A stretch of DNA of 64,000 bases from JAJDUF01 sp965214295. GTDB lineage: Bacteria; Chloroflexota; UBA11872; UBA12225; JAJDUF01. Of this stretch, positions 51,442 to 60,798 are shown one piece after another. The notes under the pieces were generated by a model. It saw only the letters and a program-made list of their open reading frames with translations, searched no databases and was not told the DNA's origin. Location: NCBI GenBank assembly GCA_965214295.1, contig OZ243944.1, positions 310,001-374,000 on the forward strand, read 5' to 3'. The stretch's first letter is position 1. Every line of letters begins with the position of its first letter. A program made the position numbers and the translations under genes.

Positions 51442-51834
51442 ATGCCTAGCGAGAAGGTCGAGCAGTTGATCGATGAGTTGAGCGGCCTCACGGTCCTAGA
51501 GATCGCGGAGCTTTCCAAGGCGCTCCAGGAAAAGTGGGGCGTCAGTGCGGCCCTGCCCATGGCCGCCGCGGCGCCAGCGGCCGCCGCGGCTGAAGCCGCC
51601 GAGGAGCCGGAGGAAGAAGAGCAGACCGAGTTCGACGTGATCTTGCAAGAGATCGGCCCGACAAAGGTCCCGGTCATCAAGGTCGTCCGCGAGCTGACCA
51701 GTCTCGGCCTCAAGGAGGCCAAGGCCGTCGTCGAAGCGGCGCCAACGCCGGTCAAGGAGGGCCTCAGCAAGGAAGACGCCGATGAAGCCAAAGGCAAGCT
51801 GGAGGCAGTCGGCGCCATCGTCGCAATCAAGTAG
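51442..51834 (+). CDS. rplL: 50S ribosomal protein L7/L12
   Basis: 130 residues. N-terminal dimerisation helices (LIDELSGLTVLEIAELSKALQEKWG), Ala-rich hinge, then the factor-binding domain EFDVILQEIGPTKVPVIKVVRELTSLGLKEAKAVVEAAP. It is the last gene of the cluster; rpoB does not follow. Confidence 0.97.
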   Translation: MPSEKVEQLIDELSGLTVLEIAELSKALQEKWGVSAALPMAAAAPAAAAAEAAEEPEEEEQTEFDVILQEIGPTKVPVIKVVRELTSLGLKEAKAVVEAAPTPVKEGLSKEDADEAKGKLEAVGAIVAIK

Positions 51835-51861
51835 CGCGCTTGGCCCCTCCCCGCTGCGGCC

Positions 51862-52040
51862 GGGGATGCAGACCTACTTCCACCTCCTCCCTGATAGGGA
51901 AGGGGCAAATCGCCGCTGTGCGGACCGCTTTCCTTGGCGAGCAGCGGCCGCCGCTCGCCGCGCAGACTCCCCTTCCCTGGAGGGAAGGGGCCGGGGGGTA
52001 GGCCCTCTATTCCCGGCTCTCTCTCAGCGGGAGAGGGGGT
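51862..52040. repeat. Palindromic CCCCTTCC/GGAAGGGG repeats after rplL
   Basis: Several hairpin-forming stretches, CCTCCCTGATAGGGAAGGGG, CCCCTTCCCTGGAGGGAAGGGG in two parts, and CTCTCTCTCAGCGGGAGAGGG, occupy the gap between rplL and the phosphoesterase gene. One could act as a terminator, but no T-run follows them. They are of the same kind as the hairpins at 24664 and 61791. Confidence 0.5.
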
Positions 52041-52068
52041 GGCGGCCAGTCCAACGAGGACAAGTCGT

Positions 52069-52863
52069 GTGAAAATCGGCTTTGTCACCGACCTGCACTA
52101 TCGGGAGGCACTGCCCGGCGACTCACCGCACCCGCAGCGCGAGCTGCGCCGAGTCGGCGCCTTGCTCCGGCATTGCCTGCAACACTTCCGCAGCGTCGGC
52201 GTCGAGCTTGTGCTCGTCGCCGGCGACAACGTGGACGTACCGCCGACTGGCCAGAACCGCACGAATGGTGGGAAGGGTGGTGCCGCTCTGGCCGGTCCTC
52301 TCGACGACCCACGGCTCGACGCCGACCTCGTCTCGCTGCGGGAGATGCTGACCGGATCGGGACTACCGTTCGTCATCATCCCCGGCAACCACGATCCGGC
52401 GCCTGAGGTCTTCTACCGGGTCCTGCCGCGGCCGCCGCGAGTGCTCCGCAGCGGCAAATGCGAGATCGTCACGTTCGGCGACGATACGTTCGATGCCGAG
52501 GCGCAACATGCCTCGCGCCGGGCGGAGGTGCTGGCCGAGATGCGCCAGCTCCTGAGTAGTACGCCGGCAGGCGTCGAGCTTACGATCCTGCTCCAGCACT
52601 ACGTCCTGTACCCGGAACAGGAGCACCACGGTAAGGAATATCGCTACAACTACCTGAACGATGCCGAAATTCGCGCCATCATGGAAGCGTCGCCACGGCG
52701 ACTGCTCTCGCTCAGTGGGCATCTGCACCGCGGGCATCCGCTGGTCACGCACAATGGCGTCGCCTACTTTATCGGCGGCGCATTGTGCGAGCACCCCTTC
52801 CGCTACTACCTCCTCCACACCGACACCGCCGAGATCACCGTCCAAGAGTGCCGCGCCACATAG
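52069..52863 (+). CDS. Calcineurin-like metallophosphoesterase
   Basis: 264 residues. The dinuclear metal motifs are present: GFVTDLHYR, LVLVAGDNVD, IIPGNHDPAPE, LLQHYVLYPEQ and LSLSGHLHRGHP (in order D-x-H, G-D, G-N-H-D, H, G-H-x-H). It starts with GTG 52069 behind GAGGA. An icc/cAMP-phosphodiesterase-like role is possible; the substrate is unknown. Confidence 0.82.
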   Translation: MKIGFVTDLHYREALPGDSPHPQRELRRVGALLRHCLQHFRSVGVELVLVAGDNVDVPPTGQNRTNGGKGGAALAGPLDDPRLDADLVSLREMLTGSGLPFVIIPGNHDPAPEVFYRVLPRPPRVLRSGKCEIVTFGDDTFDAEAQHASRRAEVLAEMRQLLSSTPAGVELTILLQHYVLYPEQEHHGKEYRYNYLNDAEIRAIMEASPRRLLSLSGHLHRGHPLVTHNGVAYFIGGALCEHPFRYYLLHTDTAEITVQECRAT

Positions 52864-52883
52864 CCCGGCGAGCCTCTCACCGC

Positions 52884-54230
52884 TCACCCGCTGCCCTCGG
52901 CGCTGCCGCCGCTGAAGGTGAAGCGGGCCAGCCGCAGCGGCGGCACGACGGCGCCACCGAACCAGCCGCGGATGAGCTGGCGGTCCCGGCCGATCATCGG
53001 CACTTCCTTGAAGGCGTCGAGGACGCTCTGCGTGAAGCGCAAGTTCTCCACCGGCCCGACCACCTCGCCATTCTCGATCAGGAAAGTACCGTCGCGGGTG
53101 GTGCCCGTCAGCGTGACACTCAGCGGATGCACGATATTCACGTACCAGAAGCGAGTAATCCACAGCCCGCGCTCGATGTCGGCGATCATCTCGTCGCGCG
53201 TGTGATCCCCGGCACCCATGACGAGATGCATGGGCAAGGGACCATAGGTGTTCGGCGCCGGTAAGGCGTGGCCCGTCGAGCGCACGCCGGCCCGCCGGCC
53301 CGTAACCGAGTCATAGACTGCCTCGCGGAGGGTCCCGCGATCCACGAACAGCACGCGACGCTTGGGCACCCCCTCGAAGTCGAAGGGGATCGGGATTCCA
53401 CTGCGGTCGTGACCGTCGTCCCAGATCGAGAGCTTGGGATCGAGCGCCCGCTGTCCCTGCAGCTCGTTCAGGAAACTGCGCTCCTCCAAGACGGACAATC
53501 CGTCCAGGCCGGCGTAAGCCGTGTAGTCCAGCAGCTCCGCAACGGCCGGCGGCTCCAGCACGACCTCATACTCGCCCGGCTCGATGGCGCGGGGGTGGCG
53601 GCTGCGTACCGCTCGATCTACCGCTGCCGCGGCCACGGTGCTGGCATCGAGCGCGTCAACGTCGATGCTCGCCATGGTAGCGTAGCCCGAGGCCCCGTCG
53701 TCCATCGCGACGGCGTGCAGATCGGCGACCGTGAACGGGTGGCAGGTGAATGTGCCCAGCGAGTTGGCCACCGCCAGCGTCACCGCCTCCGTGCTGAACG
53801 CGCCGGCGGCTTGCAGTCCCGCAGCGGCGGCAGCGTCCGTGATCGCCGCGACCGCCTCAGCCCGCCGCCGCGGCGTGCAGGTGGCCGTAGACTCGCGGTA
53901 GGCAGCGGTCCGCTCCCAAATCTCCGGCGCCGGCAGGCTCTCGAAATCGGGGTTCTCGGGCTGCACGCGGGCAATGGTCGCGGCGCGATCTACGACCTCA
54001 TCCAGGCTATCGGGATCGAGCTGGTTGCCCGATGCCACTCCCACCCGCTGGCCGAAGACCGCTCGCATGGTGACTTGGGCATCCTCTTCCGCGACGTGCT
54101 GATGGATGGTGTTATTGGCGAACCGCGTTAGCTGGCTACGCTCCGCCCAAAGCACCACCTCGGTCTGGTCGGCCGGCGAGCGCCTCAGCACGTGCTCGGC
54201 AATTGCGTGGGCTGCGCTTTCGTCGTACAT
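52884..54230 (-). CDS. TldD/PmbA family protein (PmbA-like)
   Basis: 448 residues. It resembles PmbA/TldE, the partner without the metal motif: DQTEVVLWAERSQLTRFANNTIHQHVAEEDAQVTMRAVFGQRVGVASGN at the start, GIPIPFDFEGVPKRRVLFVDRGTLREAVYD and the C-terminal INVRFTQ-like VENLRFTQSVLDAF. TldD-PmbA heterodimers are metalloproteases that cut unfolded peptides, for example in microcin or antitoxin processing. Start ATG 54230. Its TldD partner is the next minus-strand gene, but a Uma2 gene on the plus strand sits between. Confidence 0.83.
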   Translation of the reverse strand: MYDESAAHAIAEHVLRRSPADQTEVVLWAERSQLTRFANNTIHQHVAEEDAQVTMRAVFGQRVGVASGNQLDPDSLDEVVDRAATIARVQPENPDFESLPAPEIWERTAAYRESTATCTPRRRAEAVAAITDAAAAAGLQAAGAFSTEAVTLAVANSLGTFTCHPFTVADLHAVAMDDGASGYATMASIDVDALDASTVAAAAVDRAVRSRHPRAIEPGEYEVVLEPPAVAELLDYTAYAGLDGLSVLEERSFLNELQGQRALDPKLSIWDDGHDRSGIPIPFDFEGVPKRRVLFVDRGTLREAVYDSVTGRRAGVRSTGHALPAPNTYGPLPMHLVMGAGDHTRDEMIADIERGLWITRFWYVNIVHPLSVTLTGTTRDGTFLIENGEVVGPVENLRFTQSVLDAFKEVPMIGRDRQLIRGWFGGAVVPPLRLARFTFSGGSAEGSG

Positions 54231-54429
54231 CTCGTGACTATCCACGCCCTTTCGCGGATCGAGCGGCTTCGACCGACACCGCCGGCTCGCACCATCTTGT
54301 CTTCCATCCCACTCCTGCCCACTCCCGCCCACTCCCGTCGAGCTGCGCCAACCGGCACGTCACCACTGCGGCCATGATAGTATCAGGTGACACCCACCGA
54401 CCGGCTTGCCTACCGGAGGGCCCAGGATC

Positions 54430-54975
54430 ATGACCGCGGAGGAGCTATTCGCCTTGCCCGAAAGCGACGTGCAGTACGAGCTTGTACGGGGCAAGCTGCG
54501 GGAGGTGCCGATGGCCGGCTGGCGGCATGGATGGATCGAAGTGAATATCATCCTCGTGCTGGCAACCGACCACGTGGCCCGTTCCGTAGGACGAACAACC
54601 GGCGGCGACACGGCCTTTGTGCTGGCACGCGATCCTGACACCGTGCGTATCCCCGACGTGGCTTTCGTGCGCCACGAGCGACTGCCGCCCCCCTTGGTCA
54701 GCGGCCGGGCGGCCTTGCCACCGGACCTCGCCATCGAAATTCGTTCCCCCAATGACCGCCCCGGCGAGCTACGCCGGAAGCTGACCGACTACTTTGCAGC
54801 CGGCGTGCAACTTGTGTGGCTGGTTGATCCTGACGAGCAGACGGTCGAGGTGTGGACTCCCAGCGGTCTCGACCGCCGCTGCACCGCTACCGAGACGATT
54901 GACGGCGGCGCGGTCATCCCCGGTTTTCGCTGCCCCATTGCTCGCTTTTTCGAGGGCACCGCCGACACGCCCTAG
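54430..54975 (+). CDS. Uma2 family endonuclease-like protein
   Basis: 181 residues: MTAEELFALPESDVQYELVRGKLREVPMAGWRHG, RIPDVAFVRHERLPP, then LAIEIRSPNDRPGELRRKLTDYFAAGVQLVWLVDPDEQTVEVW with the PD-(D/E)XK Glu and Lys. It lacks the coiled-coil tail of the copy at 38627. ATG 54430 follows CGGAGGG; TTG 54406 is in frame. It lies between pmbA and tldD on the opposite strand. Confidence 0.85.
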   Translation: MTAEELFALPESDVQYELVRGKLREVPMAGWRHGWIEVNIILVLATDHVARSVGRTTGGDTAFVLARDPDTVRIPDVAFVRHERLPPPLVSGRAALPPDLAIEIRSPNDRPGELRRKLTDYFAAGVQLVWLVDPDEQTVEVWTPSGLDRRCTATETIDGGAVIPGFRCPIARFFEGTADTP

Positions 54976-56411
54976 TCGCTCATCACGCCCACGCGGACGT
55001 TGCGGAAGCGCGCAGCCGCCGTACCATGACCGACGCGGGCAACTTGCATCGGCTGGCCTTTGCCACAGTTCGGCGTCCCCCAGAGTTGCCATTCCTTACA
55101 TACGGCATCGCAGCCCCCCCAGAACTCCGGCGTGATCCCCGTATAGGTGGCGTTCTTGAACGGACGTCCCAGCTTCCCGCCTTTGATCTCCCAGGCAATC
55201 TCGGTGCCGAACTGAAAGTTCAGCCGCTGGTCGTCAATACTCCAGCTCTTGTTCGTCTGCAAGAATAGACCGTCGTCGGTGTCGGCGATCAGGTCCGCGA
55301 GCGCCCAGTCCCCAGGCTCCAGATTGATGTTGGTCATGCGGATCAGCGGAATGCGGTTCCAGCCGTCCGCGCGGGCCGTGCCGTTACTCGCCTCCCCCAA
55401 GAGCGCCGCCGTATCGCGAGACGTGAGATACCCGACAAAGCGGCCCGCGACGACGAGCGGCGTGCGCTGGGCCGCCACCCCCTCGTCGTCGTAGCCGAAC
55501 GTCCCCAGCCCGCCGGGCGCCGTGGCATCGGCCGTGATGTTGACTTGCTCCGATCCGTAGCGATACGTCCCGCGCTTCTCCGGGGTCAGAAAACTCGTGC
55601 CGGCAAAGCTGGCCTCCGTCCCAAACACCCGATCAAGCTCAGTAGGATGGCCACAGCTCTCATGCACTTGCAGCGCTACTTGCGTGGGATCAAGGATGAT
55701 GGTTTTCGTGCCACTGGGACACGGCTCGGCGTGCAACAACTGCCCGGCCTCAGCGGCAATGCGGGGTGCATTCCCAACCAGGTCCATGCCCTCGACCAGC
55801 TCCCAGCCCGCCGTGCCGACTTGGCGGCCGAAACTGTTCGGATAGGAGCGTTTTTGCACCTCGTCCTCGGCGACGGCCGTCGCTTCGATGCCGGCGCCAC
55901 TCTGGACAATTGTTTGCTCGATGAGCGAGCCTTCACTATTGCCGTACAGCTTGTGCTCTTCCCAGGCCTCGGCGCTGGCCTCCGCCACCTTGACGGCCGG
56001 CTCCTGATCCATTCCCTGCGAAGCAGCAAGCAGCAGCGCAATCACGTCGTCGAGTGAAACGGCGAACGGGTCCCGCTCGACGGGTGTGCGGTAGCTGTCC
56101 CGGACCACCGGGGCTGCTGCAAGCTGCGCCGGCTTGGCCCGCACCCGCGCGCTGGCTCGCGCAATCGTACAAGCCAGCGCGGCGATTGTGGCCGCCTTGT
56201 CGGTCGTAAGGGTGGCGGTGCTGGCGAAGCCCCAGCTACCGTCTAGCAGCACCCGCACGCCAAAGCCGGCCGTACTGTGCATCGCGACGGCCTCGACCTG
56301 GCCATTCTTGACGGCGACCGACCGGGTGCGCCTAACCACCGCCCGCACGTCCGCAAACTGGGCGCCGCGCAGCGCCGCCACGTTCAGTGCCCGCTCGACG
56401 ACCTCTTTCAC
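54972..56411 (-). CDS. tldD: TldD metalloprotease
   Basis: 479 residues. The zinc motif is HESCGH (VHESCGHPTELDRVFGTEASFAG), and the C-terminal LFLQTNKSWSIDDQRLNFQFGTEIAWEIKGGKLGRPFKN, AVCKEWQLWGTPNCGKGQPMQVARVGHGT is typical. It works with PmbA (52884-54230). The GTG start at 56411 has GGAGGAG just upstream and gives the usual family N-terminus (VKEVVERALNVAALRGAQFADVR); the frame upstream is open but lacks a start of similar quality. The stop overlaps the end of the Uma2 gene by four bases. Confidence 0.87.
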   Translation of the reverse strand: MKEVVERALNVAALRGAQFADVRAVVRRTRSVAVKNGQVEAVAMHSTAGFGVRVLLDGSWGFASTATLTTDKAATIAALACTIARASARVRAKPAQLAAAPVVRDSYRTPVERDPFAVSLDDVIALLLAASQGMDQEPAVKVAEASAEAWEEHKLYGNSEGSLIEQTIVQSGAGIEATAVAEDEVQKRSYPNSFGRQVGTAGWELVEGMDLVGNAPRIAAEAGQLLHAEPCPSGTKTIILDPTQVALQVHESCGHPTELDRVFGTEASFAGTSFLTPEKRGTYRYGSEQVNITADATAPGGLGTFGYDDEGVAAQRTPLVVAGRFVGYLTSRDTAALLGEASNGTARADGWNRIPLIRMTNINLEPGDWALADLIADTDDGLFLQTNKSWSIDDQRLNFQFGTEIAWEIKGGKLGRPFKNATYTGITPEFWGGCDAVCKEWQLWGTPNCGKGQPMQVARVGHGTAAARFRNVRVGVMSD

Positions 56412-56643
56412 TATCTCCTCCGCTCGCAGCGCAACTCTCGGGCGTGTGCTTCGTCCGATAGGTAGAGCCACGGCTACTATGCCGCACACTCGTCGCTGCC
56501 GCCATTGCGTAGATAAGCCAACGGGAACGCCGGCATTACGTTGCCCGGCGTGGCGTGCTACGTTGAGAGGTAACGGGAGTGCAGCTATCAACGTCGCTGG
56601 TATGCAGCCCGACGGACCTCTAGGAAATGAGGGAGCAGGTACA

Positions 56644-56958
56644 ATGTGGTCCACCTCGACGACGGTTTCACCTACCCCGACTCGTCAACCATCGGCCCGC
56701 TTGCTAGGCACGAACGGCGCGGCGGTCGGCCGGGCCGCCGACACGGCTATCCGCAGTACCCTGGCGCAGGTACGGACAGCAACCCCTCCCGACGGTGAGT
56801 CGCTGGAGCGGACGATCCACCGCGCGCTGGCCACCCAGCGTGCCGAAGCGGCGGCAGCGGGCCGGCACCTGACCCCGGAAGATGACTGGCTAACGCTCCT
56901 CTCGGCGATTGCGGTTCACGAGCATCGCCAGACGCACGATGCCGTGGCGCGCAGTTAA
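56644..56958 (+). CDS. Small hypothetical protein
   Basis: 104 residues, Ala-rich and acidic at the C-terminus (LTPEDDWLTLLSAIAVHEHRQTH). GGGAGCAGG stands before ATG 56644. There is no recognised domain. The 232 bases upstream (56412-56643) are the divergent promoter region and hold nothing else I can name. The frame could also be shadow of nothing in particular, so the call is tentative. Confidence 0.4.
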   Translation: MWSTSTTVSPTPTRQPSARLLGTNGAAVGRAADTAIRSTLAQVRTATPPDGESLERTIHRALATQRAEAAAAGRHLTPEDDWLTLLSAIAVHEHRQTHDAVARS

Positions 56959-56974
56959 ACGTCGACTCGCACCA

Positions 56975-57709
56975 TCAGCCTCCCCGACGCCAACTAAGCA
57001 GCTCCCGCTGATCCCTTCTGAGAGCATCCTTACTCGGGTCCTCCCAGCCAAAACGCTCGTAGAACCAGATCGTAGCGTCCAGCGCATAGTCAGCATTGTT
57101 TGCTATCAACTCGACGACTGGGAACGGCCGTGTCCAACGCAACTCAGGCTCATGGGATACCCACTCATACGGCACGTAACGAGCCGGTTCCGGTACCCAG
57201 AGACGAAATCCCTCAATATCTTTCAACTCAATCGTGATCTCTAAGCTGCCCCGGTAGAGTTCTTGCAAGCACAGGCGCGTCGCAAACTCGAAGATCTCGG
57301 TGACGGTGTAGAGCAGGCCAAGAAAGTCTACATAACCGGGCGTCTGCGGCCCGTATGTGCGGCGTAGCAGTTGCTGCTGATGTTGGTTGCGTGGGTTGTT
57401 CTCGCTGAAGCTGAAGAGGTGCAGGAACTGCCCGCTCTGGTAGAGACGCCAATATGCAGTAGCATATTCATTATTTATCCAAGACTCCACACTGTTTGTA
57501 CGCCTGCGCCGCTCTTCCTGCCGGCTGCTGAGATACGGGTATGGCCAGCCCCGAAAGCGCACGCTCGTTTGTTCGACCAATCGAAAGCACTCGGCCAGAG
57601 TAGGTATCAACTCCGGGTCATACTCGTCAGGACGAACGTTGACGCGCCAATGTGGTTGCTCCAGCACCGGCACGGGCAGGGCCGGACGCTCGATAGCTAC
57701 CGTAGCCAT
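56975..57709 (-). CDS. Unknown protein paired with an AlbA_2 protein
   Basis: 244 residues of a family I do not recognise. It is rich in aromatic residues, with SVESWINNEYATAYWRLYQSGQFLHLFSF, GYVDFLGLLYTVTEIFEFATRLCLQEL (helical, possibly buried) and a C-terminal ATIWFYERFGWEDPSKDALRRDQRELL. No signal peptide or certain membrane helix. It starts 4 bases after the stop of the AlbA_2 gene, so they are one operon. GC is lower than in the surroundings. Function is unknown; the tight pairing suggests one system. Confidence 0.65.
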   Translation of the reverse strand: MATVAIERPALPVPVLEQPHWRVNVRPDEYDPELIPTLAECFRLVEQTSVRFRGWPYPYLSSRQEERRRRTNSVESWINNEYATAYWRLYQSGQFLHLFSFSENNPRNQHQQQLLRRTYGPQTPGYVDFLGLLYTVTEIFEFATRLCLQELYRGSLEITIELKDIEGFRLWVPEPARYVPYEWVSHEPELRWTRPFPVVELIANNADYALDATIWFYERFGWEDPSKDALRRDQRELLSWRRGG

Positions 57710-57713
57710 ATTT

Positions 57714-58349
57714 TTATAGTCCTTCCAACTCGCGCTCGAATTGCTCGATGACTGTCAGCGGCCTGACTCCTGCGGGGAACTCCAGACCGGCGCGTATTCC
57801 ACGTTCGATAATGCGCCTTGCAGCCTTCACCCCGGCAAGGTCAAGCAACTCCCGCATCTGCGCGGCGTCAGTGACCTTCGTGCTACGCGGGCGCCCCTCA
57901 CGTGGCCGGACATACACGCCTCCGACCTCCAACCCTTCTCCATTCCGCTTGCAAACCAGCGATATCTCGCGGAACTCCTGAAACTCAAAGGCGAGGTAGT
58001 CCTTCTCTCGGTACGGCGCCTGGACCAGGGTGAACTCTATTTCCGGTGAGATGAAGCGACCAAACTGGTCGGCAATGTCGTCCGGGTCGTAGGTCTCCAG
58101 GTCCGTCTCACTGATTCCGGTGCGTTGCTCCTGACCGGCTCTCTGCGACACGCCGACTATCAGAATCCCACCATCGCGCAGGTTGCCCATCGCCAGCGCC
58201 GTCTTGATAATCTTCCACTTCAACGCATCCCAGGGCGACGATTCCTTGAACTCGATATCCGGCGCCTCTTGCAGCCGGTCCAGCGCATTCCCCACCCGCT
58301 CGTGTAGCTGGCGGTAGCCCGGTGTATCGGTGCGAGGAATGGGTGCCAT
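57714..58349 (-). CDS. Schlafen/AlbA_2 domain ATP-binding protein
   Basis: 211 residues. The AlbA_2 domain (PF04326, also in Schlafen proteins) is visible: ALDRLQEAPDIEFKESSPWDALKWKIIKTALAMGNLRDGGILIVGVSQRAG. A Glu in DIEFKESSPWD is part of the conserved E-F-K-x-S signature. The rest has EFTLVQAPYREKDYLAFEFQEFREISLVCKR and EGLEVGGVYVRPREGRPRST. These domains bind nucleic acid or act as RNases in Schlafens. It is upstream of the unknown partner gene. Confidence 0.78.
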   Translation of the reverse strand: MAPIPRTDTPGYRQLHERVGNALDRLQEAPDIEFKESSPWDALKWKIIKTALAMGNLRDGGILIVGVSQRAGQEQRTGISETDLETYDPDDIADQFGRFISPEIEFTLVQAPYREKDYLAFEFQEFREISLVCKRNGEGLEVGGVYVRPREGRPRSTKVTDAAQMRELLDLAGVKAARRIIERGIRAGLEFPAGVRPLTVIEQFERELEGL

Positions 58350-58466
58350 AGGGGTGCTTGCTCAGTCCTTGTCCATCAGCATACCATCACCCCCGGCTTG
58401 GTTCGACGCGCTCGACATAGGTATCCTGACGCAACCCCTCGACCTTCGCCCAAGGAGTATGACATC

Positions 58467-60734
58467 GTGACAGCGGTCGCCGGCCGCGCTGATCTGCCAC
58501 GCTTTGGCCTGGCTCGGCTCACGCCCTCGGCGCCAGCCATTGCCGGGAGTGTCGGGACCTGGACCTTGACGTATCAGGTCGGCGCACACGGCATTGACGA
58601 TGGCGGTGCGTTTCGCGTGGCCCTCCATACCACCTCCGACTGGAGCAGTCCGCAGTTCGACGACCCCGGAGCGCCCGACTACGCCGCCATGACCGTGGAG
58701 ACGACCCACGGCGCCCGGCTGGAGCCGCGCTTTGACCCCGACCTCGGCGTGCGGCCCTGGAAAAAGATCGTGCAGTTGCGCGTGCGGGACGCCGCGCTGT
58801 GGCCGGGGGACACCATCACCATCACGTTCGGCGACCGCCGCGGCGGCTCGCCCGGTACCCGCGCGCAGACCTTTGCCGGCCCGATGACGTTCCGCTGCCT
58901 GGTTGATGCTTTTGGCACCGGCGTCTACGAGCTTGTCCCGGACTCGCCCGTCCTGCCGATGATCGGCGGGCCGGCCGCCACGCTCCATGTGCTCGGCCCG
59001 TCCGACGTGGCCGCCGGTGAGCCGTTCGGCGTCGTGGTACGGGCAAACGATGCCTGGGGCAACGTCGCCGGGGACTATCGCGGCACCGTCCGGCTGACGT
59101 TGCCCGCCGGTGACACGCTCGAATACCAATTCGAGGCACGCGACCGGGGGGTGCATCGGTTCGAGGGCCTGGTCGTAGACGAGCCGGGTGTTCACGCTAT
59201 CGGTGCAAGCGACGCGGTGACTGCCAGGTCTGCACAGTCCAATGGGGATTTAGGTGGTGCGGACCTGGCGCGTCAGGCGCACGGCCTGGATTCCCAGCCA
59301 CACCCGCTGCGTTGCCATGCCGAGACGCCGTACCGGCGGATCCACTGGGGCGATCCGCACGGCCAGACCGAGGAAACCGTCGGCATCGGCACACTCGACG
59401 ACTATTTCACGTATGCCCGTGACGCCGCTGCGCTCGACTTCGTAGGACACCAAGGCAACGACTTCCAGATCACGGCGGGTGTCTGGCGCGCTATCCGCGA
59501 GAAGGTGGCCGCCTACCATGAGCCGGGCCGTTTTGTGTCCTTCCTGGGCTATGAGTGGTCGGGCAACACTCCGGGCGGCGGCGACCACAACGTGCATTTT
59601 CTCCACGATGACGGGCCGCTGCACCGTTCGAGCCACTGGCAAGTGCCCGACCGCATGGACGAGGCTGCCGACCGGCATCCCGTTTCCCGGCTGTACGAGC
59701 AGTTTCGAGGTCGTGAGGACGTGCTGCTGATCCCGCACGTCGGCGGCCGACATGCCAACCTGAGCGAGTATTTTGACGACGAGTTGATCCCGTTGGTCGA
59801 GATATGCTCCGCCTGGGGTATCTTCGAGTGGCTGACCGAGGACGCGCTGCGCCGCGGCGCCCGGATCGGATTCGCCGGCGGGAGCGACGACCATACGGCG
59901 CGGCCCGGCTTTGCCAGCCCACCACCGCACCACTTCGGCAGCCGCGGCGGGCTGACGGCCGCGCTGGCGTCGGCCTGCACGCGCGAGGCACTCTGGGAGG
60001 CGCTCAAAGCCAGGCGCACCTACGCGACGACCGGCGTCCGCATCCTCCTCGATGTCACTGCCAACGGTCACACCGTCGGCTCCACCTTCAGCGCCAGCGG
60101 GCCGGTCGAGCTATCGGTACACGTCGTTGGCACCGCTCCGCTGTGGCGCGTCGAGGTGCTGCGGTGGCCTGAAGTGATTTACAGCCATGCCTTACCGGTG
60201 CCCCGGCAGCCGGCCGGCCGCCACCGCCTGCGCGTCGGCTGGACGGGAGCGCGGATCCGGGCACGCCAGCGTCTGACCACGTGGGACGGGCGGCTCGCCG
60301 TCGAGGGCGGTCGCCTGCTGGCCGCCGAGGGCTGGGGATTCGATCATCCCGAGGAAGGCGTGACCAAGGTCACGCCCCAGGCAGTGCAGTGGCGCTCGGA
60401 GACCGCTGGGGATTGGGATGGCGTGGTCGTCGAGGTTGAGGGTACGCCGGCCACGCGCCTCCGTTTCGAGACCGCACCGGCGACCTTCAGCCTGTCGCTA
60501 GGCGACCTCCCTGACGGCTCGCCATTCGTCCATGAGGCAGGCGGCATCGGCCAGCACGTGCGGATCGAGCCTGATCCTGGGCCGGGGGCACCCTGCGAGG
60601 TGCGTTTTCGGGTGCGGGATGCCGCGCCGCCGGCGGGTCAGCATCCCCACGTGGGGCACCCCTACTTCGTCCGGGTGACGCAGCAAGATGGCCACATGGC
60701 CTGGTCCAGCCCGATCTACGTCACTGTGAGCTAA
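58467..60734 (+). CDS. DUF3604-type PHP-fold protein, copy 2
   Basis: 755 residues. N-terminal beta domains (about 1-300), then the DUF3604 region: IHWGDPHGQTEETVG, DYFTYARDAAALDFVGHQGNDFQI, FLGYEWSGNTPGGGDHNVHFLHDDGP, LLIPHVGGRHANLSEYF, GFAGGSDDHTARPGF, and a final beta domain to the C-terminus. GTG 58467 is preceded by AAGGAG. It is the second, longer and better-preserved member in this window (first at 14772). A metal-dependent phospho- or sulfo-hydrolase role is the family expectation only. Confidence 0.78.
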   Translation: MTAVAGRADLPRFGLARLTPSAPAIAGSVGTWTLTYQVGAHGIDDGGAFRVALHTTSDWSSPQFDDPGAPDYAAMTVETTHGARLEPRFDPDLGVRPWKKIVQLRVRDAALWPGDTITITFGDRRGGSPGTRAQTFAGPMTFRCLVDAFGTGVYELVPDSPVLPMIGGPAATLHVLGPSDVAAGEPFGVVVRANDAWGNVAGDYRGTVRLTLPAGDTLEYQFEARDRGVHRFEGLVVDEPGVHAIGASDAVTARSAQSNGDLGGADLARQAHGLDSQPHPLRCHAETPYRRIHWGDPHGQTEETVGIGTLDDYFTYARDAAALDFVGHQGNDFQITAGVWRAIREKVAAYHEPGRFVSFLGYEWSGNTPGGGDHNVHFLHDDGPLHRSSHWQVPDRMDEAADRHPVSRLYEQFRGREDVLLIPHVGGRHANLSEYFDDELIPLVEICSAWGIFEWLTEDALRRGARIGFAGGSDDHTARPGFASPPPHHFGSRGGLTAALASACTREALWEALKARRTYATTGVRILLDVTANGHTVGSTFSASGPVELSVHVVGTAPLWRVEVLRWPEVIYSHALPVPRQPAGRHRLRVGWTGARIRARQRLTTWDGRLAVEGGRLLAAEGWGFDHPEEGVTKVTPQAVQWRSETAGDWDGVVVEVEGTPATRLRFETAPATFSLSLGDLPDGSPFVHEAGGIGQHVRIEPDPGPGAPCEVRFRVRDAAPPAGQHPHVGHPYFVRVTQQDGHMAWSSPIYVTVS

Positions 60735-60798
60735 TGGGTAGAGCGTGGGCGCCCCCCTGACGGGCCAAAGCCAAGCGATAGAACAGGGGGGAGCAGGG

